From positions 78,255,524 to 78,319,523 of the forward strand of contig NC_079321.1 in the NCBI RefSeq assembly GCF_029931775.1: 64,000 nt of DNA. The letters are read 5' to 3'. The position numbers and the translations under genes are program-made. This document shows, piece after piece, positions 45,721 to 55,761 of the stretch (positions within the stretch are counted from its first letter, which is position 1; every line of letters starts with the position of its first letter). The stretch comes from Euleptes europaea. Its lineage: Eukaryota; Chordata; Lepidosauria; Squamata; Sphaerodactylidae. The notes under the pieces were generated by a model. It was not told the origin of the DNA. It ran no database searches and saw only the letters and a program-made list of their open reading frames with translations.

Positions 45721-48075
45721 CACTGCCCTTTTCGGATTGAGGGACTGGTTCTACAGCTTGAATTTGGAGAAGGTGTGAAATGGCCTCTAGTGTCCTCTGG
45801 TGTTTTTCCTTCTGCAATGAACTTGGGGAATTTACGAATTTGTCCCTGGGAATGCTGGTGAATTCTATGAGATAGCCAGAGCGAATCACTTGGGACACCC
45901 AGGCATCTGTGAATGCTTTGTCCCACACTGAGTGGAACTGTAGGAGCCTGCTCCCTATCTCCAGAGTCCCGGCGTCACTGTTTTAGGGGTTTGGCTAACT
46001 TATCCCCTCTGCTGTTTGCAAACTGTTGGTGTCCTTGGGGGGCACGAAAAAAATCTGTTACTCCCTCTATGAAAGGAGCCCCTGCTGTTGTTACTCCAGG
46101 CTCCCCTCCTGTCATCTGGCCTGAAGGGTGCAAGAGTGTGTGCAGATCTAAAGTTGGGAAAAAAAGAGGAAGATCTACCCTCCTTTTTGTAAGATCTGGG
46201 GAGCACCTTCTTTTTATCTTCGTTCTCGACTAGAATCTTTTCCAGTCATTCCCCAAAAGGTTTTCCCCCCGTGTAGGGGTAAGACATTGTCAGGGTCTTG
46301 TTTTTGATTTCATTCTGCCAGGGGCGAATCCAGAGTGCCCTTCTTATGGCAATATTGGATGAGGTAGCTCTAGCAGCGAAAGACATTGCATCCAGAGATG
46401 CATCAGCCATAAACGCAGAGGCCTTGAGGAGTCTATTAAGCCCCTCTGAATGTTTGTGGTTGTCCCCCGTATATAATTGAATGATTTTTCTGAGCCACAC
46501 TATGGAGGCTCTTGCCATGATAGAAGTCGCTGCGGAGGCTTGTATGGCCAGGGTCAAAGCCTCATGGACCTTTTTGGATAAGATCTCAGCCTTCCTGTCT
46601 AATGGCTCCCTGATTGTCCCCATGCCATCCTCGGCTGGTAGATCCGAGGAATGAACTGCTGCCACTGGAGCGTCAAAGAGGGGCAGTTGGAAAAGAGACA
46701 TGGTCTGTGGGATCATGGTGTAGAGCTTTTTGGTGCTGGCAGGGAACTGCCTATTAGCCAGGGGCTTGTCTAGTTCAGTTTGAACTTGGGTCTCAAAGAA
46801 CTCTGGGAATGGGATTTCCCAGATACATGTATTGGTGCTTGGGAAAAACTCCTTTGCCCCCTTCTTTCTGGCTTTGGGTTTAGAATCTGTCACGGGGTCT
46901 GGGTCCTCATTGAGGTCAAGAGCAATTAAGGCCTTGTTTAGTAGGCCTTGAAAATCCTCAGCTAAGAAGAGGCGAGGATGTTGTTCCTCCAAAAGGACTG
47001 GCGTGTCCTCATCGGAGTCAAACTCCCCTTCTTCTCTGCTGTCAGTGTCAGATACTACTGAGGAGACCTCTTCTATAGCCTGGAGAGGTTGGGTGGAAGG
47101 TTGGGCTTTTAATGCCGCCTTGGTGCGCCAGTGTGATCTTGAGCACGCATCTTTTCCCCCTTGCCCCTGTTGTGGAGGTGAAGGGTTGGGAAAGAGAGTG
47201 ACTTGAGTCATTGCCCTGGGTAATGGGAGCAAAGGATTCTCTGAAGGCATTCAGCATTTGGGCCTGTTTGTCTAGCACCCCATTAAATAGATTGAGCATT
47301 TCCCTCTTAGTAACCGGAGCCTCAGGCTCAGAAAGCAATACGTTACCCCCCTGTTGAAAATCTGATGAAGCCAAAGTTCCCTCTTTGGGCGGACTCCGTG
47401 AGGCCAGGACAGCGCCGGGTGCCTGCTTCGCGCCATTTTGAGGCAGCTCCTCAGAGCGCGCCTTCTTTGAAGCAGACGGCCCCTCCGCGCTACGCGCTGC
47501 GGAACCGCTGGTCCGGCCGCCACTGTGCTCCTTGCGACGACGCCCTGTCGAAGCGACGAGGGCCCCGTCATGATCCTCCTCGGACAAAAGGTCCGAGTCG
47601 GAGTCTCTCCTGCCGTCCGCCAGCTTGCCCAGCGGGGTGAAGTGGGAACGGAAAGGCAAGGGGAGAGTTGAGGGAAATAAAGAGGAATGTCCGCGGCTGA
47701 AAAAACTGCCGGCGAGAACAAGGGGAGATAGAATTTAACAGACAGGGGTTAGAAGATAACACAGATAGTGACACACAGGAAAGTTATTCCTAACAAAGAC
47801 GGAGTTCTGAGATGAAGCTGCCACCCTTAACAAGGCAGGATGGAAACTGGGTTTCCCGCCCAGGGAGACAAGAAGTTGAAGAAAAAATTTTTAGTCCTGC
47901 CTCCCTGGGCACATGATGGTAATACCTGCGATTGACAAGATCCCCTTCCACCCAGAACCGAGAACTCACCACCTCCCTAGGTAGCCGATTCCACTGTCGA
48001 ACAACTCTTACTGTAAATGTTTTCCCCTAATATCCAGCTGGTAACTTTCTGCCCACAATTTAAATCCATTATTGC

Positions 48076-48620
48076 GAGTCATAGAATCATAGTTGGGACC
48101 ACCAGGGCCATCTAGTCCAACCCCCTGCACAATGTAGGAAATTCACAACTACCTCCCCCGCACACCCCCAGGGACCCCTACTCCATGCCCAGAAGATAGC
48201 CAAGATGCCCTCCTCCCTCCCATCATCTGCGTAAGGGCATAGAATCAGCATTGCTGACAGATGGCCCTCTAGCCTCTGCTTAAAAACCTCCAGGGAAGGA
48301 GAGCTTACCATCTCCCAAAGAAGCCTGTTCCACTGAGGAACTGCTCTGTTAGAAAATTCTTCCTAATGTCTAGACGGAAACTCTTTTGATTTAATTCCAA
48401 CCTGCTCATTCTGGTCCAACCTTCTGGGGCAACAGAAAACAACTCGGCACCATCCTCTATATGACAGCCCTTCAAGTACTTGAAGGCGGTTATCATATCC
48501 CCTCTCAGTCTTCTCCTCTTCAGGCTAAACATACCCAGCTCCTTCAATCTTTCCTCACAGGATTTGGTTTCCAGATCCCACATCATCTTTCTCTGGACAC
48601 GTTCCAGCTTGTCTACATCT
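48076..48620 (-). mobile_element. CR1 LINE 3' fragment
   Basis: Begins at its 3' end with CATAGAATCATAGTTGGGAC and continues through CTGTTCCACTGAGGAACTGC, TTCAAGTACTTGAAGGCGGT and CTTCAGGCTAAACATACCC-type CR1 sequence. It overlies the end of the split CR1 copy. The coding end of ORF2 (...KRRRLRGDMITAFKYLKG) is readable on the minus strand. Confidence 0.85.
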
Positions 48621-48624
48621 TTCT

Positions 48625-49130
48625 ATCCTCTGCTGTCAACAGGAATAGCTCCCTGCCCTCCTCTAAGTGACATCCCTTTAAATGCTTAAAGAGAACAATC
48701 ATGCCCCCCAACCTCCTCTTCTTCAGACTAAACATTCCCAACTCCCTCAGCCCTTCCTCATAGGCCTTGGTCTCCAGGCCCCTTGATCATCCTCGTCGCT
48801 CTCTTTTGCACCTGCTCGATTCTGTCCACATCCTTTTTGAAGTGAGGCCTCGAGAACTGCACACAATATTCCAGGTGTGGCCTGACCAATGCAGTGTACA
48901 TCGGAACTATGACATCTTGTGATTTGGATGTTATGCCTCTGTTGATGGACCCCAAGATTGCACTAGCCTTTTTTGTCACTGCATCACATTGGCTGCTCAT
49001 AACTTACCCATACTCCATGATCTTGTTCACACACACTGCTACCCAGAGGTGTATCCCCCATCTAGTATGCATGTCCCTCATTTCTGTTACCCAGATGTAG
49101 AGCTCAGCACTTTCCCTTGTTGAATTGTCC
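48625..49130 (-). mobile_element. CR1 LINE ORF2 C-terminal fragment
   Basis: The minus strand encodes SSQCDAVTKKASAILGSINR and MYTALVRPHLEYCVQFSRPH, the conserved end of CR1 ORF2. It is a separate copy from the preceding fragment because the 3'-side sequence is duplicated between them (CTTCAGACTAAACATTCCCA). Confidence 0.85.
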
Positions 49131-50033
49131 CCTGTTCACATCTACCCACTTTTCCATTGTGTTCAGATCTCTTTGAATTTTATCTCTTTTGGTGTGTTCG
49201 CTCCTCAACTGCCAGTCACAAAAAAGTTGAAGGAAGTCCCAGCTGTGATGAAAAGAGCTTCCATAATCGACAAATGGAAAGCACAAGGAAATGTTTCCAA
49301 TGAAAAATACATCAGATAAATTTAGTAAGGTTGTATCTAGGGCTCTAAAAATACCCTAGGAAATGCTTCCAGGTTTCTTCCTTTTTCAGAAAGGTCCTAA
49401 AGAAACTTGATCATCACATTGAAGTTTAGCTTTTATTATCCAACATACTGATCTTTGAAGTCGGGCAATTCATTTAACAGAATATAGAAATAATCCAAAG
49501 ACCTTATTCTGTAGAGGTTTTAAAAATTTATAACTCTGTGACTGGGGGAAAATGCCTCTACTCTAAAAGAGAGAAATTTTGGGTTGCCATAAAAACTTTG
49601 TGTTAAAAGTGAAAAGTTGGAAAAGATCGTTCATCCATCTTTATATAGAATAGTTTCATTCTTATTTTGGCATCTGTTGATAGGTAGATGGTTTGACTAG
49701 CTGTATTCTCTTTGATTATGAGGCTACTTAATACATGGATCTAGATTCTACACTTTTGGTAATTAAAAAGGCTAAAAACTGTCAGAAACAAAAAAGAGAA
49801 GTGCTGTTGTGCATTTTTTCTCATTATTAATAATAATTATAAAATGGGATATTTTATAATTATCCTTATAAATATGAAAACAAAACTACTTCCCCGTCTA
49901 AACAGCCTGTACAGAAATAAGTCCACGAGTTTCTTACGTTTTGTTCTGGTTTCTTTTGTTATTGCAGTCTCTATTGGTTTTACTGATACAAGGCAGCCAG
50001 CATCTTCCTAATAACGGCAGAGAGCACAGTATT
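49131..50033. other. AT-rich sequence, no gene
   Basis: No recognised exon, repeat end or frame above ~65 codons. Confidence 0.45.
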
Positions 50034-50041
50034 CCTTAAGG

Positions 50042-50850
50042 CAGGGGTCGGCAAACTCATTAGTCAAAAGAGCCAAATATCAACAGTACAACGATTGAGA
50101 TTTCTTTTGAGAGCCAAATTTCTTAAACTTAAACTATATAGGTAGGTACACTGTTTATTAACTTAATAAACTTTAATTAAAGTTTTAAGTCTTAATTAAA
50201 CTATAGGTACACTGAATAAAACTTGATATCATACTTAATAGTGATCTTATTTATTGATAAAAATTAAATCGTAAGTCCCTGCCATTTCCCCCTCCCCATC
50301 CGGAGTCCTCATCTGGAGGCCTGGTCTACCGCCATAAAAGCCTATTGGTAGATCTGGCCTCCGGCTGAGTCCCATTGGGAGGCCAGGTCTACCCATTGGC
50401 TTTCTTGGCAGTAGACCTGGCCTCCGGAGGCCCATAGAAGCCAACTGGTAGACCTGGCCTCTGAAGGGGGACTTTTTCCCCTCCTTGGAGTCCAGGTCTA
50501 CTGCCAAGAAAGCCAGTGGGTAGACATGGCCTCCCAATGGGACTCAGCCGGAGGCCAGGTCTACCAAAGGAAGCCCGCCCCGCCCAACAGCTGATGGGCC
50601 AGGCTTTAGCCTCCCAACCATTGAGGGCAAGGGAAAGGGGGACCCGGCCATTCTCCACAGTGGTGGTGGGGGGAAAGACAGAGCGCCCGCTTGCCCGCTC
50701 TCTCTCTCTCTCTCAGGCGCGCTGGCTCCGCAGCCCGGCTGCCGGCGCAAGCGGACGCAAGAGCAGGGGCTCCGAACCAAGTTCGGAGAGCCGCACTCAA
50801 AGGGCCAAAGAGCCGCATGCGGCTCTGGAGCCGCAGTTTTGAGACCCCTG
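50042..50850. mobile_element. Non-autonomous hAT with an internal palindrome
   Basis: Ends CAGGGGTCGGCAAACTCATT and ...TTTTGAGACCCCTG. Perfect 8-base duplications CCTTAAGG lie at 50034-50041 and 50851-50858. The right end carries AGCCGCATGCGGCT. An internal inverted repeat pairs about 50361-50425 with about 50488-50556 (CCGGCTGAGTCCCATTGGGA and its complement). This is a third hAT family in the window. No transposase. Confidence 0.92.
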
Positions 50851-50858
50851 CCTTAAGG

Positions 50859-51169
50859 AAAAGAGAGGCCCTGGGCTTTATTTACATAAAGCCATAGCCA
50901 CTAGGATTACATATATGTGTGAGATATTCCAATTCTGAAGGATATTGGGTGGGACTTTCCCTTCCTCTCCACCCCCCCTCCTCCAACGCCTGTCTTGCTG
51001 TTTGGAACCTTTGCTATTAATTCACCCCGTTTAACATTAAATATAGGTGTCTTCCATTGCTTAAAAAAAGTGTGTGGGCGGTGCTTCATGCTTTCTGTCT
51101 GAAATTTGGCATTGTGGGTGTCCTTAGAAATACTACAATCCCCTTCCTCAGCAGGAACGATCTTGCCTC
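50859..51169. other. No gene recognised
   Basis: Unclassified sequence between hAT and L2-like remnants. Confidence 0.35.
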
Positions 51170-51560
51170 TGTGGAGCATGCCCTGTTAACATCAAGATTA
51201 GATGACTGCCATGCTCTTTACATGGGGTTGCCCTTGAAGACTGATTGAAAGTTGCAGTTGGAACAGAATGCTGCAGCCATAGTGTTGACTGGTCTAGGTT
51301 GTAGGGATCATATCACTCCAAGTCTCATTCCACCTATAGTGGTATTGACCTGTAAAGCTATATATGGCTTAGGACCAGCATTCCTTATCTGCCTTCTCCC
51401 ATATGAACCTACCCATCCCCCTGAGGGGAGGCTCAGGTTTGGGTGCCTCCTTCATCTGAGGTTAAGACAGGTCTCAACCTGAAAAGGCCTCCTTGGTCAT
51501 GGTGCCAAAACTGTGGAACTTCCTCCCCAGGAGGATGTGTCTGTTTCCCTCAATTGTGGT
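51170..51560 (+). mobile_element. L2-like LINE ORF2 C-terminal remnant
   Basis: Plus strand: LDDCHALYMGLPLKTD, then LEQNAAAIVLTGLG.RDHITP and AIYGLGPAFL match the conserved end of L2/Rex-type reverse transcriptases (DYCNALYLGLP..., QNAAARVLTG...). A TGA at 51245-51247 interrupts the frame, and the HWLPV segment is reduced. Confidence 0.7.
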
Positions 51561-51575
51561 CTTCCACCATTGGCC

Positions 51576-51797
51576 CTGACCTGGTTGGCCCAGGCTAGCC
51601 TGATCTCGTCAGATCTCAGAAGCTAAGCTGGTTAGCCCTGGTTAGTATTTGGATGGGAGACCACCAAGGAATACCAGAGTTGCTGTGCAGAGGAAGGCAC
51701 TGGCAAACCACCTCTGTTAGTCTCTTGCTTTGAAAACCCCCAAAGGGGTCGCCATAAGTTGTCTGTGACTTGACGGCACTTTACACACACACACACC
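51576..51797 (+). repeat. 5S-rRNA-derived SINE
   Basis: GCCTGATCTCGTCAGATCTC, AGAAGCTAAGC and TTAGTATTTGGATGGGAGAC align in order with the internal promoter and core of 5S rRNA, followed by a SINE body (GGCACTGGCAAACCACCTCT; TGTGACTTGACGGCACTTTA) and a CA microsatellite. The 5S part carries changes and lacks a proper 3' half, so it is a SINE and not a 5S gene. Confidence 0.88.
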
Positions 51798-52719
51798 ACT
51801 GGGTGAAGACTTCTTTTGGTCTTGTTTGGCATACCTCCCCACCCACACACACACCGGTAACTGTTGTTGGTCTTCCTCCCTGTTTTGTATTCATATTTTT
51901 TTAATTGAATTTTACATATTATTTTAAATGCTGTTTTAACATTCAAATGTTTTAATGTGTGCCTACTTGTGGACCCTATTTGGAGAGAAAGGTGGCATAA
52001 AAATGTTTATTAACATCAGCATCATCAACAACAAAACAGTCCTTTTTGGAGTTAATAACAAAAATGAAAAAGAATCACACACACAGAACAATACCCAGGC
52101 ATTGTCCTTTGTTTTGAATATTGTTCAGTTGCTTCTTTAGAAGCAGTTATACTACCCTTTGCCTCTACAAGGTTACTGTCAGCAGAAGATAAACTGGTCA
52201 ATCCAGCTTGTGGTAAGACACTGTAAGTAGTGAACACATGCTCAGTTATGGCAACAATCTTGTCTTAATTTGAAGCTGCATGTAGAGGATTCTCGCAGTT
52301 CCAGTTGCTGTGTTTCTTATTATCAAAATGGACTATGAATACATAAAGAATTTCAGTGTGGTTTACACTCTAGCATGTAAAATTTCCAGGAGCTCATTTT
52401 ATGAACTGCTGATTAAGTAGATAAGCTGCTAAGTAGGCAATTTTATGTTTACAAGAGCCACTGTCTCTCATTTTGGAACAAATGTAGTGAAGTAGAGCCA
52501 TTTGATCAAATTTTACAAACACAAGTATAAATTTAGAGCCAAGTGATTAGTTTAAGAATGTAAATGAATGATTGGATTCTGAAAAAAAGTTAACTTAATG
52601 GCAGCATTTTGTATTCCTCTTATATACCAGTGAATGGCCTGGGCACAACCTGTCCTACCGAATTGGTGAAAACGAATGGATAAAATGAATAGTATTACCA
52701 TCAAATAATTTGGATGAAC
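51798..52719. other. Intergenic sequence downstream of MED23
   Basis: No exon or repeat recognised. In mammals ARG1 lies tail-to-tail beside MED23 on the opposite strand; I looked for arginase motifs here and saw none. Confidence 0.4.
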
Positions 52720-52738
52720 TATGCATAAATAAACTGTT

Positions 52739-52744
52739 TTTATT
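52739..52744 (-). terminator. Candidate MED23 polyadenylation signal
   Basis: AATAAA on the minus strand (TTTATT on the plus). Cleavage would be expected 10-30 bases further left. Confidence 0.45.
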
Positions 52745-53551
52745 AAACAATAATATCACTGCTACCACATATGAACAAATCTTTTCATTTACAATAGATG
52801 TCAAACTGTATCACATTAAAAAAAGATCCACGAGACCAGAAAAATAAAACGTGAAAAAGTAGTACTACAAATCTAAATTAAAGTTCAGTTATTGCTAAAA
52901 TTCAATAGCCAGGTAGCAAAATACAACAGTAATAAAGGCCCCAGAAATAAAACTCTTAAATATACACATTTTATACATAATTACACTTCAGAAGTTGGGA
53001 GCTCATACGAAAGAGGCCTATTCATTCAGCCGATTTATTGTCCTCAATGGGCGTAGAGGCGGTGGTGTCATTTGGGCCTCCACATCGTGTCCTGGTGTTC
53101 AGGAAGGCTGTCGGAGAAGGTTACAGTTGGCATAATCAAAATCTGGCCCCACAAGCTTCAGAGTCTAAACTAGCCTGCTAGTCAATGGGATTTTAACATA
53201 TTCTTGCTAAAATACACTGAGGATCCACAGGAAAAAATGTCAGTAGAACAAGAAAAGTGAACAACACTAAACTATTAAAAGTGAACAGTACTAAACAATA
53301 GTACCATTGACTAGAAAAGTGAGGAACAAATAAGGAAAATGAGAACCACTGGCATTAAAAAGATCAGCTATTCAGACATCCACTGATTCTGATCCTTTGA
53401 TCAGAAAAGTGGCAGAACATAAATGTGCAGAAGTCAGCAAGGAATGTAGTGGAAGTTATGGAAGTTATGCTGAATGCACTGTTGCTCTTCAAAAGGGACT
53501 CATGTTGGGCCAACTTTCATTTTGGATAACACTGGACTTCCTTGGCACTGG

Positions 53552-53763
53552 GGTTGCCAGCTACGGGTTGGGAAATACCTAGAGATTTCTGGGGCGAAGC
53601 CTAAGAGGGACGGGGTTTGGGGAGGAGAGGGACTTCAATGTCATTGAGTCCAACTGCCAAAGCAGCCATTTTCTCCATGTGAACTGGTCTCTATCAGCTG
53701 GAGATCAGTTGTAATAGCAGGAGATCTCCAGCTAGTATCTGGAGGTTGGCTGGCAACCCTACT
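53552..53763. mobile_element. MITE, CTCCAGG family, in MED23 3' UTR
   Basis: Reverse-oriented copy of the family seen at 14155 and 31508. It starts GGGGTTGCCAGCTACGGGTT and ends ATCTGGAGGTTGGC then TGGCAACCCTA, with the core TCCAGCTAGTATCTGG. It lies within 40 bases of the MED23 stop. Confidence 0.75.
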
Positions 53764-53793
53764 TGGCACAAAAGACACGTTTGAAGCCCCATT

Positions 53794-53964
53794 TTACTGA
53801 GACGCTGGCAAAGCAACATTAACTGGCACCTGAGTAGGCTGAGGTGCTGGAGACACGTTGCTTATAGGCTGCTGAGAGACGGATGCCGATTCCATTTTGC
53901 TGATATGCATGAATCGCAGACGAAGTTTCAAAGCAGGTCTCAAGTTGCAAATGATTTTCTCAAC
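53794..53964 (-). CDS. MED23: MED23 terminal coding exon
   Basis: Last exon of Mediator complex subunit 23, a nuclear protein of the Mediator tail module that links activators to RNA polymerase II. The acceptor reads TTTTGTTAAAG then GTTGAG. The exon encodes 56 residues beginning VEKIICNLRPALKLRLRF and ending PTQVPVNVALPASQ before TAA at 53794-53796. From memory, vertebrate MED23 ends in the same way (VEKIICNLKPALKLRLRF ... QVPVSLPVTQ). The N-terminal half is strongly conserved; the serine/proline-rich tail has diverged. No disruption is seen. Confidence 0.95.
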   Translation of the reverse strand, partial: VEKIICNLRPALKLRLRFMHISKMESASVSQQPISNVSPAPQPTQVPVNVALPASQ

Positions 53965-55629
53965 CTTTAACAAAAGCCAAGGTTAAAAGGTTAGAGCAAA
54001 ATACAGATCATGCAAAAATTGATTTATAGCTAATATTACTAGTAGTTTAATTTCACCCTGTTTTTTGTTGAAGGCTCTGGAAGGGCTACAAAATAAAATA
54101 ATTTTTTAAAATTCAGCAATATAAGTTCATTGCCAATGATTTGCTGAAAATGTTTAGTCTTGTTATTCTGCATGATTTCCATACTTAATCTAAATAGGGG
54201 GGGAATCCCCAAAATTTCCCAGCAAAACACCCCAATATAATCCAGAATTCCCACTTGCTTCTAAATACCTACCTCACATACGCTACAGCCCCTCCCCTCC
54301 TCCCCTCTAGCTCAGGGTCCCCAGTGGGTGCCTGGGGGGCACCATGGCGCCCACCAACACCTACCCTGGAGCCTTGCAAGTGTTTTGAGAGAGCGGGTGG
54401 GGGTCACGTAGGCTCTTGCCCTGTGGGGCTTCTGATTTGCCCAATGGGGCTTCTGATTGGCTATGCAGATTAAGGGGGTTACCACATTATGTATTCCCAG
54501 CGATGTATTAAGAGTTTGAAACTGTTATAAAAAATACTGTTCGCACTTTGTTTGGCCCCTTTAGCTGTGAAGACGTCTTCCAACCATTTTTTAGCCGTGC
54601 CATCCAAAAACCCTTTTAAAGCGATGTTTTTTATAACATTTCCAAACTCTTAATACATTGCTGGGAATACCTAGTGCAGTAACAACCAACGATAATGTTT
54701 CAGCAGCAGCCGCCACTATAGTGTTGGCTTTATTCTCTCTCTGATTCTTCTTTTCCCAGTTTGTTTAAAATTCACTCCTCTTGTCCTCTGCACTCGGGCA
54801 TCCTGTGTGTGTGTGTGTGGTTGGCTCCGTCTCCCTGAGCTCCCATTCTGTGGCGGCACCCACCTCCCCGGTGTCAGAATTCCAAAGGTGCCCACAGGCT
54901 CAAAAAGGCTTCTGGTTTGTTCTCCCATCAGTAACCATTTTTTCCTTTCAACTTTCAGAGTATTTTAGATAGCTATATCAACATGGAGTTCCGGTGAATG
55001 TTTTTTTAACTGAACAGGCCTCAAGTTAAAGATTTCCCATGTTTCTATGGCATCCCCAGACAACTTAGGGTCATGTAGGAATTGTCGGCTACTTCTGTTA
55101 AACTTCACCAGGGATGTGTATCCCCAAATCAACTGTGAGTTAAAGGCTTCCCTGGTAGAAATAGCTGAGAAAACAGGTAGAGGCAACAGGTAGAGGCAAC
55201 AGAGTAAGCAACTTTTCTCTCAGTGGTGCCTCTAAGAGGCCATCTACTTGTCGTCGTCGTCATCGTCCCCCCGGTGCCTTTTTAAGTACCAAATGTTTTT
55301 TAAATGGCATGTTGTCTGGCCCAACTCTACCATATTTAGGGTGCCATTTTGGTTCATAGTTATGGAGACGCAAAAATGCATGGCTAAACTACAACAATGC
55401 AGCATGAAACTAAAATTATCTACTGACAGCCCACCTCATTTCCTAATTGTCTATCCGCATCATGAAAAAGCTTACATGGCTATTTAAGCTTTTCCTTGAG
55501 TAAAGATGGGGTAAACTATGGGGTCCTGAAAGATGCCTAGGAGGGTCATCCATTAGAGTCTTCTGTTGATGTCTAATAATGCTGATAAAAGAACTGGTTT
55601 CTCTCAAGTGAGGTTTATCATTCACTTAC
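53965..55629 (-). other. MED23 last intron
   Basis: Bounded by a GT donor (GTAAGTGA) at the right and an AG acceptor at the left on the minus strand. It contains a palindromic MITE (54472-54690) and a GC-rich block at about 54290-54460. A minus-strand frame at 54965-55186 (VKFNRSSRQFLHDPKLSGDA) has no splice role; its origin is unknown. Confidence 0.8.
54472..54690. mobile_element. Palindromic MITE in MED23 intron
   Basis: Arms of about 60 bases: TATTCCCAGCGATGTATTAA (54490-54509) with TTGAAACTGTTATAAAAAAT pairs with the right side around ATTTCCAAACTCTTAATACA and TTGCTGGGAATA (54639-54670). There are no codons of interest. The exact ends and target duplication are unclear. Confidence 0.65.
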
Positions 55630-55761
55630 TTGGTCTTTTACGCTGTCGCCAGTAAACATGTATTTCACATGATAGAGAAAATCACATATGGGATCCATGT
55701 AGTTGAGATGAGTATTACACTGGTCTACCTCCAGGAGCATTTCATAAAAAGCTACTCCAAT
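55630..55761 (-). CDS. MED23: MED23 penultimate coding exon
   Basis: 132 bases, 44 codons in phase 0 on both sides. Acceptor GTGACAATAG, donor GTAAGTGA. Encodes IGVAFYEMLLEVDQCNTHLN followed by YMDPICDFLYHVKYMFTGDS and VKDQ, closely matching the vertebrate MED23 C-terminal region. It joins directly to VEKIICNL in the terminal exon. Confidence 0.95.

Larger units (their letters stand above)
37599..47965 (-). mobile_element. DIRS tyrosine-recombinase retroelement fossil with nested insertions
   Basis: Minus-strand DIRS element lying inside a CR1 tail. Parts from its 5' end (right) are: terminal repeat about 47780-47965; gag-like region about 46246-47660; reverse transcriptase about 45180-45930 (LDLKEAYLHIPIH); RNase H about 44480-45130; tyrosine recombinase about 43442-44270 (TSARRVSELRAL, TFIKHYKID); internal complementary region 43314-43407; and the other terminal repeat 37599-37790, inverted relative to the first. 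A solo LTR, a Gypsy element and a hAT are inserted in it. No target duplication is visible, as expected for recombinase-mediated insertion. It is broken in many places. Confidence 0.87.
36114..48075 (-). mobile_element. CR1 LINE 3' end split by two large insertions
   Basis: One CR1 tail (minus strand) is spread over three pieces: 36114-36193, 37543-37598 and 47966-48075. Read together they follow the normal order of the CR1 3' region, from CATAGAATGATACAAGTTGG through CATCCCTGACAAGCG and GCTTAAAGACTGCC to TCACCACCTCCCTAGG and CCGATTCCACTGTCG. The gaps are a hAT element (36194-37534) and a DIRS element (37599-47965). Only about 250 bases are CR1. Confidence 0.88.
52720..53793 (-). other. MED23: MED23 3' untranslated region
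   Basis: Sequence downstream of the MED23 stop, extending about 1.05 kb to a canonical AATAAA on the minus strand at 52739-52744. A MITE of about 212 bases sits in its proximal part. The 3' boundary is inferred from the signal, not from transcript data. Confidence 0.55.

Noticed and set aside
51576-51700. Possible 5S rRNA gene
   Set aside because: Only a changed core is present and it continues into a SINE body and microsatellite.
49131-53000. ARG1 exons expected tail-to-tail with MED23
   Set aside because: No arginase motif could be read on the plus strand; absence here does not show loss, since the gene may lie elsewhere or be masked by insertions.
54965-55186. 73-codon minus-strand frame in the last MED23 intron
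   Set aside because: The neighbouring exons join in phase without it, and no matching splice borders were found.
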